Assembly (NCBI GenBank): GCA_965226805.1 | Contig: CBDDDW010000029.1 | Coordinates: 372,001 to 436,000 of the forward strand | Reading direction: 5' to 3' | Origin: CBDDDW01 sp965226805 | GTDB lineage: Bacteria; Chloroflexota; Dehalococcoidia; Lucifugimonadales; JAGWBF01 | DNA: 64,000 bases | Shown here: positions 51,835 through 61,094 of the stretch, in pieces | Layout: each line of letters starts with the position of its first letter | How positions within the stretch are numbered: position 1 is the stretch's first letter | Notes under the pieces: generated by a model | Told to the model about the DNA's origin: nothing | What the model saw: only the letters and a program-made list of their open reading frames with translations | The model's database searches: none | Made by a program: the position numbers and the translations under genes

Positions 51835-53358
51835 TCACTCCCACCCGAGTCGCTGGTACAGGCCCAGCCACCGGTTGTAGTGTTCCTCGTACTGGGCTAT
51901 TTCGCTGGCGGTCCCGGGTTCGACTTCTTCCAGGTCCCTGGCTGCCTTTTGAGCAATCTGCTGGACAGTAAGGGAGGGCTCGGTGGCCGCGGCCGCGGCC
52001 ATCGCTGCGCCTCTTGCGCTTACTTGCGGCGTGAGGCTTCGGTGGATAACGCGCCCCAGTGCCGCCGCCAGTATAGCGGCCAGGGCGCGGCTCCGGGCCA
52101 TGCCGCCCCCCAGATGTATCTCGGGCTGATCGATACCCGCGACTTCCACCAGAGTGGCCAGGTTCGCCTTCACGCTGAACGCTATATTTTCCAGGGCCGC
52201 TCGGAACATCTGTCCCTTGGTGGTCTCCTGGAAGCTCACGGGGGTCGGGAAGAGCAGGCCGCCCATACGCAGCCCGGCTTTGAAGGAGTTTTCAGGGCCA
52301 GGGCCCAGAAACGCGACCGCCCCATCGGGGGCCGGCGCTGCGCTCAGCGCCAATTCCTCGGCTTCCTCGAAGGACGCCTGCCTGTCCAGCAGAGTATCCT
52401 TGAGCCATCGGTAGGCGTGACCAGCAACTCCCAGATTGGATTCCGCTACCCAAAGGCCGTCCAGAGGGTAGCAGCCTGCCCAGGTCCTCATTTCTTCGCC
52501 ATCGTGGCAGGGTTGGGGGGTAAGCACCTGCAACGCGGCGCTCCACCCGATGACCGCCCCAGCCTGCCCTTCTTTCGTCAGCCCCATGCCCAGCAGGCCA
52601 CACTGAGTATCGGGCCCGGCTATAACTACCGGGACTCCGGAGCTAAGGCCCCAGAGCTTTGCGGTGCTTCTGCCCAACTGCCCTGCGGGTACGCCTGGAG
52701 GTGACAGAGGAGCGAGCAGTTGAGCCGGCACCCCGAGATCATCTGTGAGAGCAGGGCACCGCTCGCGGCTGCCAACATCCAATAGACCGGCTTCGCCCTC
52801 CAGACAGGGTTCTGACGTCAGCTCTCCCGTGAGCTTGTAGGCCAGCCAGCTAGATACTGTAAGAATTGTGTGGGTGCTTTCGTAGATAAGAGGTTGATGC
52901 TCACGGAACCATAGAAGGCGTGCGGGTGTTAACAATAGAGACGATGGATGGCCGGTGGTCGCATAGACCCGCCGGCCGTACTCCTCATCAAGGGCTGCGC
53001 CCTCGAACACGGCACGAAGATCCACGTTGGGTCCGCAGTATAGCTCTCTGCCTTGTTCGTCCAGGAACACGACTCCCTGGCGTTGGCTCGTGAGGCCGAT
53101 GGCGAAGATGCGCTCCGGCCCTATTCCTTGGCGGTGGAGCACTCTGGCGATGAGCTGCTGAAAGCTGGCACATACGGATTCGGGATCGAACTCCCGAGCG
53201 AGAGGTGGCCCTCCCTCAGGCGTGAAGTAGCATGTGGAAGCGTCGGCGCTGTCGATTGGTCGTCCCAGCGAATCCGAAAGGAGGCAGTGGAGGGCGCTGG
53301 TTCCCATGTCCAGGGCCATGACATAGCCTCCGCTCTCTCCGGAGGTGGGCCTACCCAC
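51835..53358 (-). CDS. FGGY-family carbohydrate kinase
   Basis: A 507-aa sugar kinase of the xylulokinase/LsrK type. The N-terminal phosphate loop is YVMALDMGTSALHCLLSD, the catalytic-base region VDLRAVFEG, and the C-terminal ADP-binding segment LGGGMARSRALAAILAAALG. The GTG at 53358 overlaps the upstream stop by 8 bp; an ATG at 53319 with a strong GGAGG is an alternative that would trim the first strand. It lies between a dehydrogenase and an aldolase, so all three may form one degradative or salvage pathway for a polyol or sugar acid. Confidence 0.88.
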   Translation of the reverse strand: MGRPTSGESGGYVMALDMGTSALHCLLSDSLGRPIDSADASTCYFTPEGGPPLAREFDPESVCASFQQLIARVLHRQGIGPERIFAIGLTSQRQGVVFLDEQGRELYCGPNVDLRAVFEGAALDEEYGRRVYATTGHPSSLLLTPARLLWFREHQPLIYESTHTILTVSSWLAYKLTGELTSEPCLEGEAGLLDVGSRERCPALTDDLGVPAQLLAPLSPPGVPAGQLGRSTAKLWGLSSGVPVVIAGPDTQCGLLGMGLTKEGQAGAVIGWSAALQVLTPQPCHDGEEMRTWAGCYPLDGLWVAESNLGVAGHAYRWLKDTLLDRQASFEEAEELALSAAPAPDGAVAFLGPGPENSFKAGLRMGGLLFPTPVSFQETTKGQMFRAALENIAFSVKANLATLVEVAGIDQPEIHLGGGMARSRALAAILAAALGRVIHRSLTPQVSARGAAMAAAAATEPSLTVQQIAQKAARDLEEVEPGTASEIAQYEEHYNRWLGLYQRLGWE

Positions 53359-54439
53359 GGCGCCTCCAGACCTCGCGGTTGACCAGGTGTCTCGGCCTCT
53401 GACCCTGAAGAAAGCGCTGGATATCGTTCACCATCATCCACGACTGGCGCACGATGGTCCCATCGGTAGCTCCGCCGACGTGAGGTAGGAGTAGCGCGTT
53501 ACCCAGTTTCAGTATAGGGCTGGTCGGGGGGATGGGGTGGGTCTGGTGTACGTCGAGGGCCGCGCCGGCGATATGTCCCGACTTCAGGTAGTCGGCCAGC
53601 GCCTCTTCGTCGACGATCAGATAAGCCGCGGTGTTTACTATGTAGGAGCCTCGCTTCAGCAGCCCGAGGCGGCGCCGGTCCAGCAGCCCCTGAGTCTCAG
53701 GCGTGCTCGGGGCGTGGATAGAGAGGAAGTCCGAATCTTGGACTACCTGATCCAACATGCCGAGGAGGGCGCTTCCCCTGCGACTGCCGGGCGCTCCCAC
53801 ATATGGGTCGTAGGCCAGGACGCTCATGCCGAAGGCTCTACCAAGCCTGGCAACGATCCTCCCGATGGACCCGAGGCCGATTATCCCCAGTGTCTTGCCC
53901 TGAAGTTCGAAGCCTCTCATGGAGATGTAGGGTTCGACTGGGCTCTCCCATTTCCCGCTCTTGACGTACCCATTGTGATCGCAGACTCCCCTCGCTAGAG
54001 AGATCATGAGCCCGAGCGTAAGCTCAGCGACAGCCTGGGCATTCCTGGCAGGGGCATTCACCACAGTCACTCCGTGCTCCGTAGCCGCCTCCAAATCCAC
54101 GTGGTCCAGGCTGTTCCTGCATACCCCGAGAAACCTCAGGGCTCTGGCCTCTCGAAACACGTCGTCGAACACGAAGTCCGCCTCGACGACAAGTATGTTG
54201 ATACCTTCAGAGTTGATTCGGTCGGAGAGGACATCGGGCGAATAGAGCTTGCGGGTAGCGGTCCAGCTTTCATAGCTGACGGGAATGATGCGCCTCAAAG
54301 CCTCGATAGCTTCTTGACAGAAGGGCGCCAGAACAAGGGCTGCGTTACCCAGCGGGATACCTCGGCCGCTCTGTCGGGGCCCTGGTTGCTCTGGACCCGA
54401 CGTGGAATCCCCGGAGCCCCAATGGGTCGCTACCTGCAT
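53351..54439 (-). CDS. D-2-hydroxyacid dehydrogenase (phosphoglycerate dehydrogenase-like)
   Basis: A 362-aa NAD-dependent dehydrogenase with LGIIGLGSIGRIVARLG (Rossmann), NTAAYLIVDEEAL where the usual Arg of the ARG motif is replaced by AYL, GAALDVHQTHPI and LLPHVGGATDG with the catalytic His. The lost Arg in the NTAR(G) position is unusual, as that residue binds the carboxylate. It has no ACT domain. It is 3 bp after the squalene/phytoene synthase-family gene. A different substrate from normal hydroxy acids is possible. Confidence 0.84.
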   Translation of the reverse strand: MQVATHWGSGDSTSGPEQPGPRQSGRGIPLGNAALVLAPFCQEAIEALRRIIPVSYESWTATRKLYSPDVLSDRINSEGINILVVEADFVFDDVFREARALRFLGVCRNSLDHVDLEAATEHGVTVVNAPARNAQAVAELTLGLMISLARGVCDHNGYVKSGKWESPVEPYISMRGFELQGKTLGIIGLGSIGRIVARLGRAFGMSVLAYDPYVGAPGSRRGSALLGMLDQVVQDSDFLSIHAPSTPETQGLLDRRRLGLLKRGSYIVNTAAYLIVDEEALADYLKSGHIAGAALDVHQTHPIPPTSPILKLGNALLLPHVGGATDGTIVRQSWMMVNDIQRFLQGQRPRHLVNREVWRRRG

Positions 54440-54442
54440 CTA

Positions 54443-55315
54443 TCAGCTGGGAGTCGCAGCCATGGGGCGTAGGCTTCTTAACCATGTTTTCGCCGTCACC
54501 AGGTATTTTTCCGGTCTGCTGAGGCTCACCCTTCCGTTGAACACGTTGAAATCCCTAGCCTCGATCCGGTTGAGGATCTGGCTGTAAATCTGTCCGAGGA
54601 CCGCCGGACAGGCCCGGGAGCGAGGAGACAGGTAAGGCAACAGCATGAATCCCTTGTCGAAGTACCGACGCGCCCTTTGGGTCTGAAAGTCCATCAAGCG
54701 TCGAAAGGGTTCGTTCACTACGCCGGCTTTGAGGTCTTCTACCGAGTACCCAAATTCGTTCAACTCGTCCAGTGGCAGATAGATACGGTCCCTGTCCAGG
54801 TCCTCTTTCAAGTCTCGCAGAATGTTGGTCAGCTGCATCGCCAGGCCAAGGTCGACCGCGTACTCTATTGCCCTTCTGTCGGAGTAGCCGAATATCTGTA
54901 GGCAGGTAAGGCCGACCACCGAAGCTACCTGGTAACAATAGGTGCGGAGCTCTTCGAAGTTCTGGTACCTGCTCTTTGTCAGGTCTGTCTCCACGCCTGA
55001 GACTATTTCCTGGAGGTATTCCTGGGGAATATGGAATGAATGGGCCGTGTCCGCTAGGGCCGTGAACAGGGGCCCGTCCGTATGCCCCGAGTAGGCGCCG
55101 GCCAGCTTCTCCCTCAGTCCACCAAGGAGCTTGATCTTCTCGTCGGTTGGGATGTCCTCATCGGCGGCGTCGTCGCAGATGCGGCAAAACGCGTAGGCGG
55201 CGTAAATGGCCTTCCTCTTCCGTTGGGGAAGTGTGATGAAGGCGTAATAGAAGTTCTTTGCGTCTCTTTTGGTGACAGCGCGGCAATGCTGGTACGCTAC
55301 TTCTAGCTCCATCAT
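54443..55315 (-). CDS. squalene/phytoene synthase-family enzyme (hopanoid HpnC/HpnD type)
   Basis: A 290-aa trans-isoprenyl diphosphate condensing enzyme. The two Asp-rich motifs are CRICDDAADED and NILRDLKEDLDRDRIYLP, and TKSRYQNFEELRTYCYQVASVVG is typical of the family. In bacteria three proteins (HpnC, HpnD, HpnE) often share the work of making squalene; here only one condensing enzyme is seen. It could be a one-step squalene synthase, or HpnD with HpnC/E encoded elsewhere. Its place after the cyclase genes supports hopanoid function. Confidence 0.87.
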   Translation of the reverse strand: MMELEVAYQHCRAVTKRDAKNFYYAFITLPQRKRKAIYAAYAFCRICDDAADEDIPTDEKIKLLGGLREKLAGAYSGHTDGPLFTALADTAHSFHIPQEYLQEIVSGVETDLTKSRYQNFEELRTYCYQVASVVGLTCLQIFGYSDRRAIEYAVDLGLAMQLTNILRDLKEDLDRDRIYLPLDELNEFGYSVEDLKAGVVNEPFRRLMDFQTQRARRYFDKGFMLLPYLSPRSRACPAVLGQIYSQILNRIEARDFNVFNGRVSLSRPEKYLVTAKTWLRSLRPMAATPS

Positions 55316-55453
55316 CCTTCACTCCCGAGTGTCACCAGTTCTTGAGTGGCGCCCGGCTCCGCTGAACAGCAATGCGTGGTGCATCGAAGTCTCTGGAAAA
55401 GACTGACCCGCCTGGAGCGGTGTTTCAGCGTGCCTGAAGCGGGAACCCGACTC

Positions 55454-56035
55454 CTAGCCACATCCTACCACCTGGACCACTATCTCCCTCGGACGAGGGT
55501 GGTCCAGTTCTATCATGAAGATGCTCTGCCAGCGTCCAATTTGTATGGTCCCGTCCAGGATGGGTATCGTCTCGCTGGTGCCCAGGAGCAGTTGCTGGCA
55601 GTGAGCGTGGCCGTTGGGGCATTCATCTTCGGTCATGTTGACGGTGCGTATTGTGAAGTCGTTGTGCCTGTAACATCCGTCCCGTGGCGAGATGCGCTCC
55701 AGGAACTCTTCCATGTCCTGAAGAAGCAGGGGCTCGTCCTCGTTGATCTTGATAGCCGCTGTGGTGTGCTTTGAATAGACGATGACGAAGCCGTGCCTTA
55801 CGCCGGCTATCGAGACACACTCTCGAACGCGCTGGGTAATGTTGATGAATTCCAGGGCTTGCTCGCTCTGAACGCGAAGGCGGAAGAGCTGGGATGCCAT
55901 AACGTCTGTCTTATCTTGCAGGATTTCGACGCCTCCCAAAGCGCCGCCGTTCTTCCCATTCACCTGAAGAACGGGGTCTCTAGCTCCGCGGGCCATGTTG
56001 GGTAGCTTGGCTCTTGAAACGCCTGTCTTGTCCAT
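55454..56035 (-). CDS. YjbQ/UPF0047-family protein
   Basis: A small single-domain protein of the YjbQ family, with the conserved HTTAAIKINEDEPLLLQDME, YRHND and LLGTSETIPILDGTIQIGRWQSI segments. Relatives show thiamine-phosphate synthase activity in vitro and are not normally part of hopanoid operons. The ATG at 56035 has GGAGGAAGG upstream, giving about 193 aa and an N-terminal extension of 45 residues; the family usually starts near the ATG at 55900 (148 aa), which lacks a binding site. Function here is unknown. Confidence 0.8.
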   Translation of the reverse strand: MDKTGVSRAKLPNMARGARDPVLQVNGKNGGALGGVEILQDKTDVMASQLFRLRVQSEQALEFINITQRVRECVSIAGVRHGFVIVYSKHTTAAIKINEDEPLLLQDMEEFLERISPRDGCYRHNDFTIRTVNMTEDECPNGHAHCQQLLLGTSETIPILDGTIQIGRWQSIFMIELDHPRPREIVVQVVGCG

Positions 56036-56102
56036 CAGCAACCTTCCTCCGTTTTGAGCCTACGCAATTGGCGAGAAGCCGACAGGTTCACTGTGATCGA
56101 TA

Positions 56103-58154
56103 CTATTGATCTCCATGAGGGCGCACGCCTTGGTACGCGGAGGCTATCCTCCGGTATCTCCCCATTGCCATCAGCGGCCATGAGTTACGGTACGAGTGAT
56201 AATTGATCATGAATCCGGCCGGCATCTCCAACCCCTGGTACCCCGGCTCTCCGGGCTTGGGAAGCCGCCGCAATCTCTGGCCTATGCCATAGCCGGGAAA
56301 ACCCGTACCCGTGAAATAGGGCTCATCCCAGGAACCGTCCGGGAGTTGGCTGTCTACCAGCCATTGGATTCCCCGTGCGGTGGCACGCCCGAATCCGACG
56401 TCTTGGTCCACCTCGCCCGCCGCAAGCAGAGCCAGGATTGCCCACGCGGTCTGAGATGCGGTGCTGGGGCCGCTGCCTCTCAGGGAGTCGTCCACGTATG
56501 AGGCGCAGCTTTCCCCCCAGCCTCCGTCCTCGTTCTGGCGGGCCGCCAGCCACTCCACGGCCCGCCGGATGTAGGGCTGGCCCATATCCTCTTCGATGGC
56601 TTCCAACGCGGGCAGTACTGCTCCGGCGCCATAGACGTAGTTGACGCCCCATCTGCCGAACCATGGTCCGTCGGGCTCCTGTTCGGCGCGCATGTACTCA
56701 TAGGCCCGTCTTACGGGCCGGAAATCCTTCCTATAGCCCAGCTTGCCCAGCATCTCGACTACGTGGGCCGTTACGTCCACGCTTGGCGGGTCGATGGTCT
56801 CCCCAAAATCGCTAAAAGGCATCTTGGTGATGTAGCCTTTGTCGTTGTCCTTATCAAAGGCTGCCCAGCCGCCATTCTTGCACTGCATACTTAAGAGCCA
56901 GCGTACTCCCCGTTGAATTCCCCAGTCCCTGCGTGTCTCGTCCTCTTCATCATCAAGGCGGACGCCGTCGAGGGCCATTATGACCTCGGCGCTATCGTCC
57001 AAGTCCGGGTAATTGTCGTTCTCAAACTCGAAGGCCCAGCCCCCTGGAGGCGTGCTCCTGTTGTTGACCTGCCAGTCCCCTCCCGAGAGGATCTGCTCTT
57101 TCAGCATCCAGCGGGCCGCTCTCTGCAGGACGGGATCCCGAGGAGCCATGCCCGAGTCCAGTAGCCCGATGAGTAGCAGGCACGTGTCCCACACGGGAGA
57201 CACGCATGCCTGTACCCTCCAGGTGTCCCCCTCCTCGATTGCGAATCCCTCGAAGCCTTCGAATCCCTTCTTCATCACTGGATGGTCCATAGAGTAGCCC
57301 AGCTGTTTCAAGGCGATGAGAGAGTACACCCAGGGAGGCTGTATCCCCCCCCAGGACCCGTCGGCTTCCTGGTGAGCGATTATCCACTTGACCGCTTTGC
57401 GGATGGCCATCTTCCGCCCTGGCTTGATGGGAAACCTGGCGTACAGGCGGAGGACCTTGTCCGCTATGTAGAAGAATCTCCTCCATCCCACTAGGCCGAC
57501 CGGATTCGGAAGGGAGTAGTCCGTGCGGTCCCTCGATTCCGGAAAGAGTTCGTCGATGTTCGCCCACTGTGGTATTGAGCGCACTGGCCTTTCGGAGAGG
57601 ATAATGAGCATGGGCACTATCGTAGCCCTGGCCCAGCTGGAAAACTCGTAGATGTTGAAAGGAAACCAGCTGGGCAGGAACATCAGCTCGGGTGGCATCA
57701 TGGGAGTCCCCTTCCACTCCCATTGCCCGAACATAGAAAGCCAGATTTTGGTGAAGATTCGTACTCTGGGGACGCCCCCTTTGGATAGGATAAATCCCTT
57801 AGCCTTGCGCATCTCGGTGGCATCGGGGGATATCCCCGCCAGCTTCAGCGCGAAGTAGCACTCCACTGAGGTACTCACGTCTCCCGGAGCATCGAAGTAC
57901 TGGCCCCAGGAGCCGTCTTCTCGTTGCCTGCTGAGCATGTAATTGGCCAGCTTGCCCCATCGAGCTTCGTCCGCAACTCCCAGGAGATGGGTGAGGAGCA
58001 GATACTCTGCCTCCATCGTTGGGTTGGACTCCAACTCACCCCACCAGTAGCCCTCCGGATACTGAGTAGAGCGCAGGTACTCATGGGAGCGTCCTATAGC
58101 CGCTTCAACCGCGCTAATCAGTTCCTTGCTTGTGGCGCTGCGGATCTCAGCCAT
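56103..58154 (-). CDS. shc: squalene-hopene cyclase
   Basis: Cyclises squalene to hopene (diploptene) and hopanol. The 683-aa protein has the catalytic acid motif DLDD at 384-387 (PDLDDSAEV), several QW-type repeats such as REDGSWG, QEADGSWGG, QCKNGGWAA, QNEDGGWGESCASY and LPDGSWDEP, and a monotopic membrane-type hydrophobic patch near LMFLPSWFPFNIYEF. Length is normal for the family. It is preceded by hpnA with a 2-bp gap. Confidence 0.95.
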   Translation of the reverse strand: MAEIRSATSKELISAVEAAIGRSHEYLRSTQYPEGYWWGELESNPTMEAEYLLLTHLLGVADEARWGKLANYMLSRQREDGSWGQYFDAPGDVSTSVECYFALKLAGISPDATEMRKAKGFILSKGGVPRVRIFTKIWLSMFGQWEWKGTPMMPPELMFLPSWFPFNIYEFSSWARATIVPMLIILSERPVRSIPQWANIDELFPESRDRTDYSLPNPVGLVGWRRFFYIADKVLRLYARFPIKPGRKMAIRKAVKWIIAHQEADGSWGGIQPPWVYSLIALKQLGYSMDHPVMKKGFEGFEGFAIEEGDTWRVQACVSPVWDTCLLLIGLLDSGMAPRDPVLQRAARWMLKEQILSGGDWQVNNRSTPPGGWAFEFENDNYPDLDDSAEVIMALDGVRLDDEEDETRRDWGIQRGVRWLLSMQCKNGGWAAFDKDNDKGYITKMPFSDFGETIDPPSVDVTAHVVEMLGKLGYRKDFRPVRRAYEYMRAEQEPDGPWFGRWGVNYVYGAGAVLPALEAIEEDMGQPYIRRAVEWLAARQNEDGGWGESCASYVDDSLRGSGPSTASQTAWAILALLAAGEVDQDVGFGRATARGIQWLVDSQLPDGSWDEPYFTGTGFPGYGIGQRLRRLPKPGEPGYQGLEMPAGFMINYHSYRNSWPLMAMGRYRRIASAYQGVRPHGDQ

Positions 58155-58155
58155 G

Positions 58156-59181
58156 CTATCCCTTTGCGACGCCTAGCCGGCCGACCCGTTTGGTCGTGCC
58201 GAGGTAGTCGTACTCCCGAAACCAGTTCACCATCTTCTCCAGGGCCCCTTCCACGGGACTCTGAGGCAGCCCGAGCTCCCTGATCGCCTTCTCACAGCTC
58301 ACGTACATGGGTTTTCGCGAGACCTTCAATCCCTCGAGTGGTATTCGCGGCTCTCTGCGAAGGAGTCTCCCTTCTACGAACTCGTCGATATATCCCGCTA
58401 GCATCGGCAGCCACATAGGCAGCCTGACCCTTGGAGCTTTCCTCCCGGAGACCCTCTCCAGAATTTCGAACACCTGCCTGAGACTCAAGTTTTTGTTCCC
58501 AAGGAGATACCTCTCCCCTGGCCTGCCCTTCTCCAGGGCAAGGACGTGGCCCGCTGCCACATCCTCCACGTCCACAAGGTTCATGCCCGTGTTGATGTAA
58601 GCGGGTATGCGGCCCCTGACAAAGTCGAGGACCATGCGGCCGGTGGGGGTGGGCTTGACGTCCCACGGGCCTACGGGGGCCGTGGGGTTCACTACTACCA
58701 CCGGAAGACCCTTCTTCGCGATTCCAAGTGCCTCCCGCTCCGCCTGGTATTTGGACATCTTGTAGTGGCCCACCAGTCCTTTCCGGGACTGTTCGATCTC
58801 CTCGTTCCCGAGTCCTCCCTTTGGTATCCCTACGGTGGAAACCGTGCTGGTGTATACGCACCTCTCGATCCCCGCGTTTAGAGCCTCCTCGAGGACTATT
58901 TTCGTGCCGGTCACGTTTACCTCGTATATCAAGCTGGGGTCTGGCGTCCAGTAGGTATAAAGGCCGGCGCAATGGATGACCCCCTGGCAGCCCTTCAGCG
59001 CCATGGACACCGACTCCCTGTCTCTCACATCGCCCGGGGCCGGCTCGATACCGATTCCATCTATGTTCAGGGTGCTGCTTGCCGGCCTCACTAGCGCCTT
59101 TACCTCATACCCTCTGCTACGCAGAGCCCGAGCTACGTTACCCCCGATAAAACCGGTTGCCCCAGTCACCAGGACTTTCAT
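58156..59181 (-). CDS. hpnA: hopanoid-associated sugar epimerase
   Basis: A 341-aa SDR commonly found in hopanoid loci. It has MKVLVTGATGFIGGNVARAL, TSTVSTVGIPKGG, and GHYKMSKYQAERE with YxxxK. The exact reaction of HpnA is not established; it is thought to act on the hopanoid side-chain sugar. It lies between hpnG and shc, with gaps of 55 bp and 2 bp. Confidence 0.9.
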   Translation of the reverse strand: MKVLVTGATGFIGGNVARALRSRGYEVKALVRPASSTLNIDGIGIEPAPGDVRDRESVSMALKGCQGVIHCAGLYTYWTPDPSLIYEVNVTGTKIVLEEALNAGIERCVYTSTVSTVGIPKGGLGNEEIEQSRKGLVGHYKMSKYQAEREALGIAKKGLPVVVVNPTAPVGPWDVKPTPTGRMVLDFVRGRIPAYINTGMNLVDVEDVAAGHVLALEKGRPGERYLLGNKNLSLRQVFEILERVSGRKAPRVRLPMWLPMLAGYIDEFVEGRLLRREPRIPLEGLKVSRKPMYVSCEKAIRELGLPQSPVEGALEKMVNWFREYDYLGTTKRVGRLGVAKG

Positions 59182-59236
59182 TTATGGACTTCCGCCTGTG
59201 TCAGAAGCTTCTTCCAATGGTTGAACGACCTACCCT

Positions 59237-60013
59237 TCAGAATGACAGCGCACTGGTGGAGTGAGAGTCGAGCATTCGGCCGGAAATGGCGTTGCTTCCC
59301 AACTCCTTTAGCCGCGATACGAATGGCAGGCCGAAGGCTGCCAGACTCTTTTCAGCGATGTCCGCCTGTCTGGAGAGCCGGAGCAGCGCCCCTACGCTCC
59401 AAGGTCTGAGCATCACGTTGGGCAGCGCCAGAATGGGTTGCATGATCTTCCCATGATGGCCGAGGCCCGCCGCAAAGGCGGGTATCTGTTGGTGCCTCGT
59501 GTCCAACACGGCGCGGACGCTGAGGAACGGGATTCCCTGCTGGATGGCCTCCTTCGCGACCCAGTAATCCTCCATGTTCGCTATCCAGGCGGCGTCCGTT
59601 GTGTGCTGCTCCCGCTCGTGGCTGGTAAGGACCGCCTGGGTCACCGTGAGAGAGCCGGCCACGAAGTAACGTGGGAGGCCAGGCTGTTCCAGGCTTTTCT
59701 TGGCCAGGTTTAAGAGGGCGCCGTCGGACTCCAACACGACTGGGTCATCGCTGGAGTGCAGCTTGTCCGCGAGCACAAGGTCTCCCGTGCGCAGGTCTTC
59801 GACAAGGGCGCGTGCGAACCCGAGGGAGAGGATGGCGTCGGGTCTCTTGGAGCTTCGCAATAATGCCTCGATCCTCTGCTTGGACTTATCCTTGCCCACT
59901 CCGGACACATGCACTGTGGCGGGTGAGCCTTCAAGCAGCATGCCCGCGATTCCTCGCGTTAAGCTCCTTACCTCCCGATCCATTGATGCAACGATATATA
60001 TCACTAGTATCAT
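59237..60013 (-). CDS. hpnG: hopanoid-associated phosphorylase (adenosylhopane nucleosidase-like)
   Basis: Nucleoside-phosphorylase-fold protein of 258 aa. HpnG removes adenine from adenosylhopane to give ribosylhopane. It shows LSLGFARALVEDLRTGDLVLADKL, and ANMEDYWVAKEAIQQGIPFLSVRAVLD containing the family's active-site Glu region. It follows hpnH (29-bp gap), the gene making its substrate. An internal ATG (MDREVRSLT) is an alternative start. Confidence 0.86.
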   Translation of the reverse strand: MILVIYIVASMDREVRSLTRGIAGMLLEGSPATVHVSGVGKDKSKQRIEALLRSSKRPDAILSLGFARALVEDLRTGDLVLADKLHSSDDPVVLESDGALLNLAKKSLEQPGLPRYFVAGSLTVTQAVLTSHEREQHTTDAAWIANMEDYWVAKEAIQQGIPFLSVRAVLDTRHQQIPAFAAGLGHHGKIMQPILALPNVMLRPWSVGALLRLSRQADIAEKSLAAFGLPFVSRLKELGSNAISGRMLDSHSTSALSF

Positions 60014-60041
60014 CCCAGCAGGCTGCTACTTGCGTCCCGGC

Positions 60042-61082
60042 CTAACCCGCGGTGATCCCGCCTTTGCTGACCGCCCCTGCCTTGACCAGAGTCACCCAGT
60101 CTCTCGGGCTAGACACGGCTTTGAATATCGTGGCCGACTCGAAGCCACAGTGCATCATGCAGCCGGCGCAGCGGGGGTCTTTCCCAACGCCGTACTTTTC
60201 CCACACCGAGTCTTCGAATAGCTCTTCCACGTTGTCGACGTGTTCGTCGGCCAGAGGATAGCAGGGTTTCCTCCATCCCATCACGGTGTAGGTGGGATTG
60301 GACCAGGCGGTGCACTGGTACTCCCGCTTACCCCGCAGAAAGTCCAGGTATATGGGATTGTTGTACATCCTCAGACCCTTTATCTTTTCCTCATCCAGGA
60401 CCTCTTTGAACGCTTCAATGGACTCCTTGCGGGTGAGGAAGAGGTCATGGTCCGGGGCATGGACGTAATCGTATCCCGGGGATACCATGCAGCCTTCCAC
60501 CCCCATATCTGTCATGGTTCTGAAGAGTTCGTGCAGGTCCTCCACGTTGCATCCACGAAAGATGGTGGTGTTGGTGCATACGCGGTAGCCGCCGTCCAAG
60601 GCTGATTCAATGGCTTTCATGGCCTTCTTGAATACCCCTTTTCTGGCTACCGCCTCATCGTGCACCTCCTCCATCCCGTCCATGTGGATTACCCAGCTCA
60701 GATATTTAGATGGAGGGACCTTCTTCATCACCCGCTCAAGAAGAAGCCCGTTGGTGCAGCAGTACACGAAGTATCTGCGGCGGACAAGCTCGTTTATGAT
60801 CTCATCGATCTTCGGGTGTATGGTCGGCTCCCCGCCGGCTATGGACACAATTGGCGCCCCTGATTGTTCCACAGCCTTCATCGCCTCTTCCACCGGCATC
60901 ATCTTGTCCATCACGGACTTGTACTCGTGGATGCGACCGCAGCCGATGCAGGCCAGGTTACACATCTCAAGCGGCTCCAGCATGGTGACCAGGGGGAAGC
61001 GCTTCCTCCTGATGAGGTTGTTCTTAAGTATGTAGAAGGCCACCCGTACGGCCAACTCCATGGGTCTCTTAGCTCTCTTCAT
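60042..61082 (-). CDS. hpnH: adenosyl-hopene transferase (radical SAM)
   Basis: A 346-aa radical SAM enzyme that joins the 5'-deoxyadenosyl group of SAM to diploptene. The [4Fe-4S] motif is CNLACIGCGRI (CxxxCxxC), with GGEPTIHPKIDEII after it and a C-terminal DPRCAGCMMHCGFE typical of HpnH. The start ATG at 61082 follows GGAAGGG; a GTG at 61088 is an alternative. It opens the side-chain part of the pathway. Confidence 0.93.
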   Translation of the reverse strand: MKRAKRPMELAVRVAFYILKNNLIRRKRFPLVTMLEPLEMCNLACIGCGRIHEYKSVMDKMMPVEEAMKAVEQSGAPIVSIAGGEPTIHPKIDEIINELVRRRYFVYCCTNGLLLERVMKKVPPSKYLSWVIHMDGMEEVHDEAVARKGVFKKAMKAIESALDGGYRVCTNTTIFRGCNVEDLHELFRTMTDMGVEGCMVSPGYDYVHAPDHDLFLTRKESIEAFKEVLDEEKIKGLRMYNNPIYLDFLRGKREYQCTAWSNPTYTVMGWRKPCYPLADEHVDNVEELFEDSVWEKYGVGKDPRCAGCMMHCGFESATIFKAVSSPRDWVTLVKAGAVSKGGITAG

Positions 61083-61094
61083 GCTCACCCTTCC

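Noticed and set aside
51880..52704. 274-aa open frame on the plus strand
   Set aside because: Antisense shadow of the FGGY kinase gene; composition looks like reverse-complement coding DNA.
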